NCBI GenBank assembly: GCA_031418715.1
Contig: JANOJL010000045.1
Span: 310,001-374,000, forward strand
DNA length: 64,000 nucleotides
Direction of reading: 5' to 3'
From: JANMDU01 sp031418715
Lineage (GTDB): Bacteria > Pseudomonadota > Gammaproteobacteria > Burkholderiales > Burkholderiaceae_C
Part shown: one piece after another, positions 7,980 through 16,854 of the stretch
How the letters are laid out: each line of letters begins with the position of its first letter
How positions within the stretch are numbered: position 1 is the first letter of the stretch
The notes under the pieces: model-generated
What the model was told of the DNA's origin: nothing
Seen by the model: only the letters and a program-made list of their open reading frames with translations
Database searches by the model: none
Translations under genes and position numbers: made by a program

Positions 7980-9506
7980 CTACTGCACCACCATCTTCAC
8001 CAGTGCTCCCGGCTGCACTGTGCCGCTGGAATACACGCCATTCATCAGCTTGAGCTGCTGCTCAGCCAAGGTGCTCATCGGCGCTGATCGCGCAAGGCCA
8101 GCAAAGCCATCGCGTGGCAAATTCGTGGTGCGCAAAACCCAAGGCTTGGCCGCAGCTATATCTTGCGCATTCATACCGCGAAAACTGGCCTCAATCTCGC
8201 GCAGCGCAGCGCGGTTGCGCTGCAAAGTAGCGGCATCTCGAGAAGCGTAGACCATCAAGTAATTTTGCCCAGCTGCGCCAGTGGTCACTGTCAGCTCAAT
8301 CCCGCGCTGCCCGCCCTGAGCCTGCACAACGCCCACAAAATGCGTGGCTTGCAAGCCGTTGAGTACATATTTATCCACACGGCCCGACACGGGCTTGACC
8401 ACATTGCGAATGATCTCCTCATGCGTGCGCCCCGCGTTCGGCGGTGCGAGCTGCACGATCAGCGCCGCATCGCCTGCGGGGTTCACAAAATTCAGTTCGT
8501 CCGCTTCATTCACAATGCGCCAGCCGCTGGCCGCCGTCATCGCGAAATTGAGCGAAGCGTGGTAGAAATTGCGCCCACGTGTGAGTCCTTGCTCAGGGTT
8601 TTCGCCGAAGCGTACTCCATCCATGATCTGCAAATAGCGCACGCGGCCTTCATCAGCGTAGTTTTTATTGGTTTGGTATTGCGCAGCAATTTTCCCAATC
8701 GCATTCAAACGCTCATCGTTGCTCGGATGCGAAGCCAGCCAAGTATTGCCACCTTGCGAAACAGGTTTGCCCTCAGCACGCGCCACGTCTTGCGCAAAGC
8801 GCTCCTGATCCTTCAACACACGAATCACATCAATCATGTTGCGCGGATCGTAATTCACGCGGCTCAAATACTCTGCGCCCAACCCATCTGCCTGCAACTC
8901 TTGCTCCCGCCCATATTTCGCCACATAACCCGCCGCCGCCTGCTGAGAAACTTGTCCGATCTGCTGCCCAATCCCGCCGCCGCCCTTGGCATCTAACACC
9001 GCGCCGAGCACCCCGCCTAACAGCCCCACTAGGGCGGCATCTTGCTGGCGCGTGGCACGCTGCGCCCCATGCCGCGCCGTGACGTGCCCAATCTCATGCC
9101 CCACCACGCCCGCTAAATCAGCCTCGCTGTCCAGATAAGCCATGATCCCGCGCGTGATGTATACGTAGCCGCCGGGCAGCGCAAAGGCGTTGATCTCTGG
9201 GCTATCGAGCACGGTGAACGTCCACTTGAGTTGCGAGCGATGCGAGAGCTTAGCCAGCCGCTGGCCAATATCGTTCACATAGTTTTGCACACGATCATTT
9301 TTCAGCACGCCATACTCTTTAAGCACTTCCTGATGCGCCCTCGCGCCTTCACGCACCTCATCTGCCTCGCTCATCACCGATCGCTCCTGTTGGCCGGTGA
9401 CCGGATTGACCGTCTTTGTGCCACAGCCGAGCAGAGCAGCTGCAACAAGCGCACTGAGTGCCCATTTTTTACCAGTACGTGTCCAGGATGTGCATGTTTG
9501 TGTCAT
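7980..9506 (-). CDS. M48-family zinc metalloprotease lipoprotein
   Basis: 508 residues. Lipoprotein signal with LVAAALLGCGTK, then NPVTGQQERSVMSEADEV, INAFALPGGYVYITRGIMAYL and the zinc site VVGHEIGHVTARHG, with a third ligand expected in QELQADGLGAEYLSR. The C-terminal 200 residues form an extra domain (GLQATHFVGVVQAQGGQRGIELTV) seen in BepA/YfgC-like periplasmic proteases. It probably acts at the inner face of the outer membrane in quality control of envelope proteins; this is a family-based inference. The start at 9506 has GGAG eight bases upstream. The downstream unknown gene overlaps its stop. Confidence 0.9.
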   Translation of the reverse strand: MTQTCTSWTRTGKKWALSALVAAALLGCGTKTVNPVTGQQERSVMSEADEVREGARAHQEVLKEYGVLKNDRVQNYVNDIGQRLAKLSHRSQLKWTFTVLDSPEINAFALPGGYVYITRGIMAYLDSEADLAGVVGHEIGHVTARHGAQRATRQQDAALVGLLGGVLGAVLDAKGGGGIGQQIGQVSQQAAAGYVAKYGREQELQADGLGAEYLSRVNYDPRNMIDVIRVLKDQERFAQDVARAEGKPVSQGGNTWLASHPSNDERLNAIGKIAAQYQTNKNYADEGRVRYLQIMDGVRFGENPEQGLTRGRNFYHASLNFAMTAASGWRIVNEADELNFVNPAGDAALIVQLAPPNAGRTHEEIIRNVVKPVSGRVDKYVLNGLQATHFVGVVQAQGGQRGIELTVTTGAAGQNYLMVYASRDAATLQRNRAALREIEASFRGMNAQDIAAAKPWVLRTTNLPRDGFAGLARSAPMSTLAEQQLKLMNGVYSSGTVQPGALVKMVVQ

Positions 9507-9572
9507 GTGATATCTCCGCAAGATTGCATCAATCGTATCACCGTGCCTAGGAATTCTGATTCGCCAGTAGGC

Positions 9573-9673
9573 TACGGCTGTGATTGGGCTGTCTCACGCG
9601 GCGAGGTAAAAGGAGGAGACGGCGAAGCCGGCGGGGGACACGAGCAGCGTGGGGCAGTCCAAGCGCAGCCGTA
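9573..9673 (+). ncRNA. Long imperfect inverted repeat, candidate structured RNA
   Basis: A 30-base arm (9573-9602, beginning TACGGCTGTGATTGGGC) faces a 30-base arm (9644-9673, ending AAGCGCAGCCGTA). In a plus-strand transcript 28 of 30 positions pair, four as G-U wobbles. In a minus-strand transcript those four become A-C mismatches, so the plus strand is favoured. The 41-base loop has AAAAGGAGGAGA, then a perfect small hairpin CGGCGAAGCCG (9620-9630), then GGGGGACACGA. It lies between two minus-strand genes, so a plus-strand RNA would be independently transcribed. I see no promoter I would defend. It might instead be a mobile palindromic repeat. Confidence 0.5.
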
Positions 9674-9695
9674 ACCGCTTTATCCAAAAGAAAAT

Positions 9696-9760
9696 GCTAT
9701 GAATTCAATAGTGCTTTGCGCAGTAAACACAACGGCAATCTGCTCAAAATACTTAAAAAA
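9696..9760 (+). repeat. Dispersed palindromic element downstream of the pilB-like gene
   Basis: GCTATGAATTCAATAGTGC, then AACACAACGGCAATC, then TGCTCAAAATACTTAAAAA. It directly abuts the stop codon of the ATPase gene at 9761. Confidence 0.72.
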
Positions 9761-12202
9761 TCACTTAATACACACCATCCGCACTTGTTTGATATCGGTC
9801 AGCCCCATCATCACTTTTTCCATGCCGTCCATCTTCAAAGTGCGCATACCATTGCCCACCGCTGCCACGAAAATATCAGCCACGCGAGCGCGCTCTTGGA
9901 TCAATTTTTTCACCGTGTCGTTGGCTTCAAGCAGTTCATGCAAACCAACACGCCCTTTGTAGCCCGTCTTGTTGCATTTGTCGCAGCCCACTGCACGATA
10001 AAAACGCAGATTACCGTCTTTGCCATAGTTATCTGTCCAAGTTTGCAAAAGCTCTTGCTGCGCACCGCCTGGGTCTGCCACCCAAGCAGCTGTGTGCTGC
10101 AAATCCTCAGAGTATTCCTTGATGAACTCTTTGACTTCTTTCGCATCGGGCGTGTATTCCTCTTTGCAATCACACAGCTTCTTGGCCAAGCGCTGCGCCA
10201 GAATCCCCAAGAGCGCATCGGCGAAGTTAAACGGGTCCATGCCCATGTCCAGCAAGCGAATGATGGATTCTGGGGCGCTGTTGGTGTGTAGCGTAGAGAA
10301 CACCAAGTGACCCGTGAGCGAGGCTTCCACGCCCATGCTCACCGTTTCTTTGTCACGCGATTCACCCACCATGATGATGTCTGGGTCTGCACGCAAGAAT
10401 GCGCGCATGATGGTGGCGAAATCGAGACCCGCCTTTTTGTTGATTTGTACTTGGCGAAGGCCTTTTTGCGTGATCTCTACCGGGTCTTCCGCTGTCCAGA
10501 TTTTTGTATCAACCTTGTTTAAAAATTTCAATACTGAATGCAGCGTCGTCGTCTTGCCAGAGCCGGTAGGGCCGCAAACGTAGAATAATCCGTAAGGCTT
10601 AGAGACGGTTTTCTCAAGGCGCTCACGGTTGTGCGGCGTGAGGCCCAGCTTATCCATCGGAATCGGCTCGCCAGAAGCCAAAATACGCATCACCACATCT
10701 TCCACACCGCCAGACGACGGAATCGTCGCCACGCGCAGCTCGATATCGAGCGGGCCATATTTCTTAAACTTGATCTTGCCGTCTTGCGGTTTGCGCTTCT
10801 CGGAAATATCCAGATCGCACATGATCTTCAGGCGCGTGACCAAGGCCTGGCGAAAGCTCGCTGGCACTTCAATATAGGTTTGCAAGCTGCCATCGACGCG
10901 GAAGCGAATACCCGTCTTCGCCTTGCCTGGCATCGGCTCGATATGAATATCTGAGACGCGCTGGTTGAAGGCATCGATGATGACTTTGTTGACGAATTTC
11001 ACCAACTCGTTGTCTGCTGCTGCGGATTCGAGCGAGGAGTCGTCGGCATCGTCATCCAGTGGCGCATTCAAGTCAGCCAGCAATTCATCAATCGTGCCGC
11101 CCTCTACGCCAGCACCGAAGAATTGCACGATGGTCTCTTCAAATTCAGTATGCGTCGTGACACAAAATTTCAACTTGCTCACGCGAGGAAAAATCTGCTG
11201 AACGATGCGCGAGCTGCGCACGGCCTCAGGATCCAAGCACATGATGACCAAACCTTCAGGTGACTCCTCCAGCGGAATCCAACCTTGCGAATGCACAAAG
11301 TCGAGCTTCAAAGGCGAATGCAGCATTTCAGAGCGGATGCGTCCGCCTTTGAAAGGTTCGTAGTCCACACCAAAAAATTTAGCCAACGAAGGGCCAATCT
11401 GCACAGGCCGAATACCAAACTCAGCCATTAGCAGATGCTCGACCGATTTTGCCTGCTCGCGCGCTTGCGCTACACAGTCTTTGAGTTGCTCAGCCGTCAT
11501 CACGCCATCTTTGACGAGGCCATCGTATTTCGTGGCCTTCTTGCGCGCAGAGTCTTCTGCTTGTTTGTTGGCCTTCTCGGCGCGCTGGCGAATGGCTGTC
11601 GCCAGGGTTTTGCAAAGCTGCGTAGCACCTTCCAACTCTAGTTCACCAAAGGGCACGTCTCCTTTGCTGTTGATCACTTGCAGCACACCGTGCAATTCCT
11701 CACCATCCAAAATCGGCATCACCAGCATTTGTTTGGTGCGGTAGCCTGAGCGCTTATCCACCTCTTTCAAGAACGACAACGAAGGATGTATGCGCTTCAA
11801 GGCCTCGTCTTCATACACATCCGAAATATTCACCGGCTGCTTGGCCATAGCCACATAGCCCGCAATGCTTTGCACGCCAATCGGCAGCTTCAAGTCTTTA
11901 GCCACATTCAGGCCTGTTTTGATCTTGGAGATGATTGACGAGCCATCTTCGTTGACCGCATAAAGTGTGAGCCGGTCGGCATTGAGCAGCTTGCAGATGT
12001 CTTCGCTGGCATCTAGCATCAGCTGATCGATATTTTCCGTCTCGTGAATTCGGGTCGTGACTTTTTGCAGCTGGCGGTAAAACAAGACTTCAAACGTCAT
12101 GCCGCGCTTCTCTGGCGGCAGCATCTGTGAATCAAAGAAAGCCTTTTCAGCAGCAGAGGAAGCCGCTGGCGAAGCGGTGAAAGGCTTGGCAACTGCATTC
12201 AT
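9761..12202 (-). CDS. PilB/GspE-family secretion ATPase with N-terminal GAF domain
   Basis: 813 residues. A GAF-type sensor domain at about 40-205 (ADRLTLYAVNEDG, IAGYVAMAKQPVNISDVY, GVLQVINSKG). An N1E/MshEN-like segment at about 225-375. The hexameric ATPase follows: Walker A GPTGSGKTT (544-552), AEDPVE, Walker B ADPDIIMVGESRD, and a Cys pair set (C677, C679, C740, C743) likely binding zinc as in PilB. Family function is powering type IV pilus or type II secretion assembly. No pilC or pilD is adjacent; instead it ends a kinase/cyclase signalling operon, and the GAF domain could sense a cyclic nucleotide. The start ATG overlaps the upstream stop (ATGA). Confidence 0.9.
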   Translation of the reverse strand: MNAVAKPFTASPAASSAAEKAFFDSQMLPPEKRGMTFEVLFYRQLQKVTTRIHETENIDQLMLDASEDICKLLNADRLTLYAVNEDGSSIISKIKTGLNVAKDLKLPIGVQSIAGYVAMAKQPVNISDVYEDEALKRIHPSLSFLKEVDKRSGYRTKQMLVMPILDGEELHGVLQVINSKGDVPFGELELEGATQLCKTLATAIRQRAEKANKQAEDSARKKATKYDGLVKDGVMTAEQLKDCVAQAREQAKSVEHLLMAEFGIRPVQIGPSLAKFFGVDYEPFKGGRIRSEMLHSPLKLDFVHSQGWIPLEESPEGLVIMCLDPEAVRSSRIVQQIFPRVSKLKFCVTTHTEFEETIVQFFGAGVEGGTIDELLADLNAPLDDDADDSSLESAAADNELVKFVNKVIIDAFNQRVSDIHIEPMPGKAKTGIRFRVDGSLQTYIEVPASFRQALVTRLKIMCDLDISEKRKPQDGKIKFKKYGPLDIELRVATIPSSGGVEDVVMRILASGEPIPMDKLGLTPHNRERLEKTVSKPYGLFYVCGPTGSGKTTTLHSVLKFLNKVDTKIWTAEDPVEITQKGLRQVQINKKAGLDFATIMRAFLRADPDIIMVGESRDKETVSMGVEASLTGHLVFSTLHTNSAPESIIRLLDMGMDPFNFADALLGILAQRLAKKLCDCKEEYTPDAKEVKEFIKEYSEDLQHTAAWVADPGGAQQELLQTWTDNYGKDGNLRFYRAVGCDKCNKTGYKGRVGLHELLEANDTVKKLIQERARVADIFVAAVGNGMRTLKMDGMEKVMMGLTDIKQVRMVCIK

Positions 12203-12990
12203 ACGGTCAATTCCTGTCCGGCACGCAGCCAACGAATATCGTGAGTCACGTTCGGACCAAACGGCTGGGTTTGGTCAAAGCGCTGGATTTCCTCCATGAT
12301 CTGCTCCGTCTCTGCGGGCTTGGTGTGGGTGATATAGATAGGGAAATGCTTGGCCTTGTCGATCTGGTCGAGCTCCTGAGCAAGAACGTTGGGGGACAGA
12401 TGCAAGCTCAGATGCGCCAATTGTTTTTCACGATTTGAAAAAGCGGTTTCAATCACCAACATGGCCACATTCATCTGGTTGATGCGCTTCCAAAAAGCAG
12501 GGTTGCGCTCTGTATCGCCGGAAAACACCCAGCAACCTGCACCCGCCGTGATGGCATAACCAACGGCTGGCACCGTGTGCACTGCAGGCAGAGCTTCAAT
12601 CATCTTGCCAGCAATCTTCAAGCGCGAACCTGTCTGCAAGGGATGAAAACTCAGAAACGGTTTTTCGGCACTGGGGATTTGAGTGAAATCTGGCCAGATC
12701 AGACTGTTAAAAATATGCTGCTTGAGTGCGGCAATCGTCTCTGGCAGAGCGTGAACGCGCAGCGCCTGTGTGCGCATGGACGCCACTGAATCAATCATCA
12801 ACGGCAGATTGGCGATGTGATCCAAATGCGAGTGCGTGATAAGCACATCATTGATGGCAGCCATCTCAGGCAGGGTCAAATCGCCCACGCCCGTGCCGGC
12901 ATCTACCAACAGATCATCGTCCACGAGGAACGAAGTCGTTCGGCAGTCTTTGGCAATGGCACCAGAGCATCCCAAAACCCTGATTTTCAT
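12199..12990 (-). CDS. Metallo-beta-lactamase-fold hydrolase, class II cAMP phosphodiesterase-like
   Basis: 263 residues. Metal-binding THSHLDHIANLP is the H-x-H-x-D-H motif of the fold; VHTVPAVGYAI, WVFSGDTERNPAFW and the late THTKPAE supply further metal ligands. The N-terminus MKIRVLGCSGA and the short spacing resemble class II 3',5'-cyclic-nucleotide phosphodiesterases (yeast PDE1 / bacterial CpdP). RNase Z-like and other MBL hydrolases are alternatives. Location supports the cAMP assignment: it starts 14 bases after an adenylate cyclase gene and is translationally coupled to the GAF-ATPase. If correct, this operon carries both synthesis and destruction of cAMP. Confidence 0.75.
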   Translation of the reverse strand: MKIRVLGCSGAIAKDCRTTSFLVDDDLLVDAGTGVGDLTLPEMAAINDVLITHSHLDHIANLPLMIDSVASMRTQALRVHALPETIAALKQHIFNSLIWPDFTQIPSAEKPFLSFHPLQTGSRLKIAGKMIEALPAVHTVPAVGYAITAGAGCWVFSGDTERNPAFWKRINQMNVAMLVIETAFSNREKQLAHLSLHLSPNVLAQELDQIDKAKHFPIYITHTKPAETEQIMEEIQRFDQTQPFGPNVTHDIRWLRAGQELTV

Positions 12991-13004
12991 GAGTCGCAGC
13001 CCCC

Positions 13005-15275
13005 TTATTTCGTCTCAAAATTAGTCGCGCCATCCCAACTTGGGTCAAATGGCAGCTGACGCATTGAGGCTACACGCTCAGAGTACAGTTGGTAAAGGTA
13101 TTTTTTCGCGCTTTTGCCAGCCATCGAGGCCATACCGCGCTCAATATTGAGCATTTGTAGATCGCATTGATCCCAATCTTGGGCGCGATACGACTTGAGG
13201 AACATATTCCAGAGCTTGATTTCGTCGCCCAATTCTTTGGGCAAACGATCCAGTGGCGCGAGCGGCCAGTAAATCGTCACGGCCTGCTCTTTGCCTTTGA
13301 CACGCACCCGGTCAAGCTCTTGCCAGGCGAAATCAGGCGCGAGCTTCCTCGTAGATTCACTGACCACAATGTCCACGCCATAGGTTTTTGATAGGCCTTC
13401 TAAGCGCGAACCGAGGTTCACGGCATCACCGATCACGGTGTAGCTCTTGCGAATCGACGAGCCCATATCGCCGACGCACATCGAACCCGTATTCAGGCCG
13501 ATGCCAACACCAATCACAGGTAGCCCTTTGGTTTTGTGCTCTTCGTTGATCTTGCGCACTTCGCCCGCCATTTCCATCGCGGTCTTCACCGACAAAGCGG
13601 CGTGCTCCGGCGAATCTACAGGCGCGCCCCAGAACGCCATAACGCAATCGCCCATGTACTTGTCAATCGTGCCCCGGTTGTTGCGGATCACCTGCGTTAA
13701 ACGGCTGAATACATCGTTCAGTAAGCCCTGCAACTGCGTTGGCTCCATCGTTTCACTCATTTTGGTGAAGCCGCGCATGTCGCAAAACATCACCGTGAGC
13801 TCTTTGCTCGCAGCTTTCATGTTGTAGCTGTCTGGGTCTTTCACCATTTCATCCACCAGTTCTGGCGGCACGTAGGTGCCAAACAAATTGGCGATCTGTC
13901 GTTTGGATTTGCTTTCCACAAAATAACCGTAACTCATGTTCAGAGCAAAGGCTGTGAGCGCCATCACCAATGCAGCAGCCAAGGGCAGCACCAGCCCGGC
14001 GCTAAGATACAACCAGAAATTGAGCCCCACCAGTGCAACCACCACCACGGCGCTCAGCGCCACAGCCTTTGGCGCGGACAAAATGGGTAGCGCCAACGCC
14101 AAAATCAAGCCAGCCAAGACCAACACGATCACTTCGTAGCCCACGGCGTAGTCGGGCTTCACATACAAGCGGCCATCAAGGAGGCCAGAAATCACGTTGG
14201 CATGCACCTCGACACCTGGATAGGTTTCGCCCACAGGGGTGACACGTAAATCCAGCAGGCCTGGCGCTGTTGTGCCCAACAAAATAATCTTGCCGCTGAG
14301 AGCGCCTGCAGGCACACGCTTTGCGAGCACATCAGCAGCTGATATGTATTTAAACGAGCCTCCAGCCACATTACCCGGTCCACGATAAGGCACCAGCGCA
14401 GCCACACGGTCATCGACTGGGATGGCCAAGCTCTTACCGTCTTGCTTGAGCAAAATACTTTCCAACCCTTGGTAATTGCGCGAAAGAAAACGCTCTTGCG
14501 GGAAGCCGGGCTCGACCGTAGGCAACCCCGTCAGCACACGGAACATAGCTAAGGAAAGCGATTCGTAGTATTCACCTTTGTATTCTGAAATCAATGGAAT
14601 AGCACGTACCACGCCGTCCGGGTCAATGACGGGATTAATCGAACCAGCCATGGGAGCGGCTTTGGCCAGCGGCTCGATGTTGGAGCTGTAGCCCGACCAT
14701 GTGATAAACCGGATAGGCCGCCCTTGTAGCGACGGTTTTTGCATCACGGCCTCAGGTAAAACACCATTGATACGACCCCCTCGGTCGCTGGTCATGTAAT
14801 AACTCAGCACCACAGGGCGTTTTTCTAGAGAGCGTGCAAAGAGATTGTCGTAGTCAAGGCTAGCCTCGATCTGCTTCAACCGATCGCCAAAACCAGGTTG
14901 GTCTTTCAATTCGTTGCCGGCCAATTGGCGCAGGCGCTTCAGACCAGAACTCTCATCGGCCTCAGCAAACAGCACGTCAAAGCCAAGAATGGCGACTTTT
15001 TGCCGCTCAAACAACTCATCGACCAGATTGGCCATCTTGTTGCGCCCCCAAGGCCAACGACCGACTTCAGCCAAGCTTTTTTCGTCGATGTCTATGATGA
15101 CAATACGCTCATCCATCGTCTTGGGCATGGTGGCGCGAAGACGGGTGTCGTAAATAATGTCGTCCAAACGCTGCAGCACGCTGATTGGCAAGACATTGGC
15201 TGTGTGCAGCAACGCCAGCAGCAACGGAATCAAAGTGACCAGTGTGCGAGGCCAGTGACGGATCAAACGCTCCAT
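13005..15275 (-). CDS. CHASE2-domain class III adenylate cyclase
   Basis: 756 residues. An N-terminal membrane anchor (about 10-30), an extracytoplasmic CHASE2 sensor at about 35-370 (IVIIDIDEKSLAEVGRWPWGR, GSINPVIDPDGVVRAIPL, GKIILLGTTAPGLLDLRVTP), three membrane spans at about 378-452, then a cyclase domain at about 490-670. Metal-binding Asp are in FCDMRGFT (D499) and GDCVMAFWG (D543). Lys in DKYMGD (K539) and Asp in VIGDAVN (D617) are the residues expected for ATP rather than GTP. NLGSRLE supplies the transition-state Asn/Arg. GGAGG lies five bases before the ATG. It shares the CHASE2 type with the kinase upstream. Confidence 0.92.
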   Translation of the reverse strand: MERLIRHWPRTLVTLIPLLLALLHTANVLPISVLQRLDDIIYDTRLRATMPKTMDERIVIIDIDEKSLAEVGRWPWGRNKMANLVDELFERQKVAILGFDVLFAEADESSGLKRLRQLAGNELKDQPGFGDRLKQIEASLDYDNLFARSLEKRPVVLSYYMTSDRGGRINGVLPEAVMQKPSLQGRPIRFITWSGYSSNIEPLAKAAPMAGSINPVIDPDGVVRAIPLISEYKGEYYESLSLAMFRVLTGLPTVEPGFPQERFLSRNYQGLESILLKQDGKSLAIPVDDRVAALVPYRGPGNVAGGSFKYISAADVLAKRVPAGALSGKIILLGTTAPGLLDLRVTPVGETYPGVEVHANVISGLLDGRLYVKPDYAVGYEVIVLVLAGLILALALPILSAPKAVALSAVVVVALVGLNFWLYLSAGLVLPLAAALVMALTAFALNMSYGYFVESKSKRQIANLFGTYVPPELVDEMVKDPDSYNMKAASKELTVMFCDMRGFTKMSETMEPTQLQGLLNDVFSRLTQVIRNNRGTIDKYMGDCVMAFWGAPVDSPEHAALSVKTAMEMAGEVRKINEEHKTKGLPVIGVGIGLNTGSMCVGDMGSSIRKSYTVIGDAVNLGSRLEGLSKTYGVDIVVSESTRKLAPDFAWQELDRVRVKGKEQAVTIYWPLAPLDRLPKELGDEIKLWNMFLKSYRAQDWDQCDLQMLNIERGMASMAGKSAKKYLYQLYSERVASMRQLPFDPSWDGATNFETK

Positions 15276-15336
15276 GCCGCCTCCGCCGTGCCGATGTTTT
15301 GCTTAAGCGGATAGTGCAGAAGAGGTGCCAAGCCAA

Positions 15337-15987
15337 TCAGGCGTTGGCAAACTGCATCTGCGTTCCCGCCAACTCCAGCACGTCGCCATCTTTCAAGGTC
15401 ACGGGCTCGGCACCAATAGGTGTCCCGTTCAAGGTCGGCTTACTTGTGCCTTCCACATGAGCCACCACAAAACCATGTGGGCGCTTGGTGATGGCAGCAA
15501 CGGCTACGCCGGGCTTGCCAATCGTGGTAACCACTTTCACCAAAGGCACTTCGCGGCCGGCGGCAGCACCGGAAAGAACCTTGATCACTGCATTGCCCAC
15601 TGGGGCTGGCGCGACGGCGGGTGTATAGGCTGGCGGCGTGGCTGTCAGGCCAGCTGCGCCAGCTTTGATGACCATCGTTCGCTCAAAGCCTGCTTCTTGC
15701 TGCTCGTTAACATACTTGATCTTGTACTTACCAATTTCAATGGTGTCATTGTTGGCTAACTGCTGCTTTTTCACGGCCTTGCCATTGATGTAAGTGCCGT
15801 TGGTGCTGTTGAGATCTTCCAGGCTGACATCGTTGCCCGCAAGCTGAATCACAGCGTGCTCTCCGCTGACTGCGAGATTGTCAATCACGATATCGTTGTA
15901 AGGCCGCCGCCCGAGGGTGGTGCGGTCTTTGGTCAACTGTACTTCCTTGATGACGACACCGTCGATCGACACGATCATTTTCGGCAT
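15337..15987 (-). CDS. Double FHA-domain phosphopeptide-binding protein
   Basis: 216 residues. A canonical FHA domain at about 20-90 (TLGRRPYNDIVIDN, SGEHAVIQ, DLNSTNGTYINGK contain the phosphothreonine-binding Arg, Ser-x-x-His and Asn). An Ala/Pro linker follows, then a second, degenerate FHA at about 130-213 (AAGREVPLVKVVTTIGKPG, HGFVVAHVEG, KPTLNGTPIG). Between them sits FERTMVIKAG (Thr-104), closely resembling FEKTMV in the tail of the kinase in the same operon, so it may be a phosphosite. AGGAG seven bases upstream of ATG. Likely adaptor reading kinase output. Confidence 0.9.
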   Translation of the reverse strand: MPKMIVSIDGVVIKEVQLTKDRTTLGRRPYNDIVIDNLAVSGEHAVIQLAGNDVSLEDLNSTNGTYINGKAVKKQQLANNDTIEIGKYKIKYVNEQQEAGFERTMVIKAGAAGLTATPPAYTPAVAPAPVGNAVIKVLSGAAAGREVPLVKVVTTIGKPGVAVAAITKRPHGFVVAHVEGTSKPTLNGTPIGAEPVTLKDGDVLELAGTQMQFANA

Positions 15988-16012
15988 GGTCGGCTCCTGT
16001 TCTTGAGTTTAT

Positions 16013-16798
16013 TCATTTGCCAAGCAGGCGCGACATGAGGCCACGCTTACCCTGCCCATCCTTGGCCAACACCAGCAGCACAGAGATATTGTCTCTGCCG
16101 CCGCCTGCATTGGCTGCTTCTACCAAGGCTTTGCCCTTAGCTTCTAGATCATCTTTAGTGCGCATGATAGCAGCGATGCCCTCGTCAGTGACCATATCTG
16201 ACAAACCATCTGTGCACATGAGATAAAAATCGCCCACTTCGGTACGGTGTTCGTTGGTCTCGAGCATCACCACATCTTCTACGCCGAGTGCTCGGGTGAC
16301 GAGGTTTTTGTTCAGTGAAGTGGCCGCTTGTTCGGGGGTGATCAGGCCGGCATCCATCTGCTCCTGAAGCAAAGAGTGGTCTTTGGTGATTTGCGAAAAC
16401 TCTTCGCCACGCAAGCGATAGCAGCGCGAATCACCGATGTGGCCGAGCATCAAGCGGCCTTCTTGAAACACGCCCACCACAAGCGTGGTACCCATGCCAG
16501 TGTATTGCGCATTTGAGTTGGCGGCATTGAAGATCGAGCGGTTGGCGTTGTCCACACAAATTTCCAGGGCGCGGCGTACTTCGCGCGCATTGGCATTCTT
16601 GCCTGCCTGAGAGAGCCAGCGGCTCATTTCAGACTTGATGAAGGCCGTGGCCATACCACTGGCGACTTCGCCTGCGTTGTAGCCGCCCATGCCATCGGCC
16701 AGCACCGCTAATTGTGTTGGTGCATCAAAAGCGCCCGAATCCTCGTTGTTGTCACGGGCTAGACCGGGGTCGGTACTGAATGAAAACTGGTAAATCAT
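16013..16798 (-). CDS. PP2C-type Ser/Thr protein phosphatase (Stp1-like)
   Basis: 261 residues. PPM motifs: STDPGLARDNNEDSG, VLADGMGGYNAGEVAS, MGTTLVVGV, GHIGDSRCYRLR, TKDHSLLQEQMDAGLI, DFYLMCTDGLSD, and GGRDNISVLLV carry the metal-coordinating Asp residues. It would dephosphorylate Ser/Thr of the adjacent kinase and its targets in the cytoplasm. The gene lies 56 bases after the kinase and 25 before the FHA gene, a standard kinase-phosphatase-FHA arrangement. The ribosome site is weak (AATTAATAC). Confidence 0.93.
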   Translation of the reverse strand: MIYQFSFSTDPGLARDNNEDSGAFDAPTQLAVLADGMGGYNAGEVASGMATAFIKSEMSRWLSQAGKNANAREVRRALEICVDNANRSIFNAANSNAQYTGMGTTLVVGVFQEGRLMLGHIGDSRCYRLRGEEFSQITKDHSLLQEQMDAGLITPEQAATSLNKNLVTRALGVEDVVMLETNEHRTEVGDFYLMCTDGLSDMVTDEGIAAIMRTKDDLEAKGKALVEAANAGGGRDNISVLLVLAKDGQGKRGLMSRLLGK

Positions 16799-16854
16799 GT
16801 ATTAATTACGAACTATAGCGGCTTTAGGGTGCAATCTGGCTGTGAAACAGCCGA

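Noticed and set aside
8163..8996. 277-codon plus-strand open frame
   Set aside because: Lies entirely antisense to the M48 protease, whose motifs are clear; the translation is His/Arg-rich with no domain.
16800..16830. Another copy of the 65-base element
   Set aside because: TATTAATTACGAACTATAGC followed by GGCTTTAGGG shows only partial similarity; too short to count.
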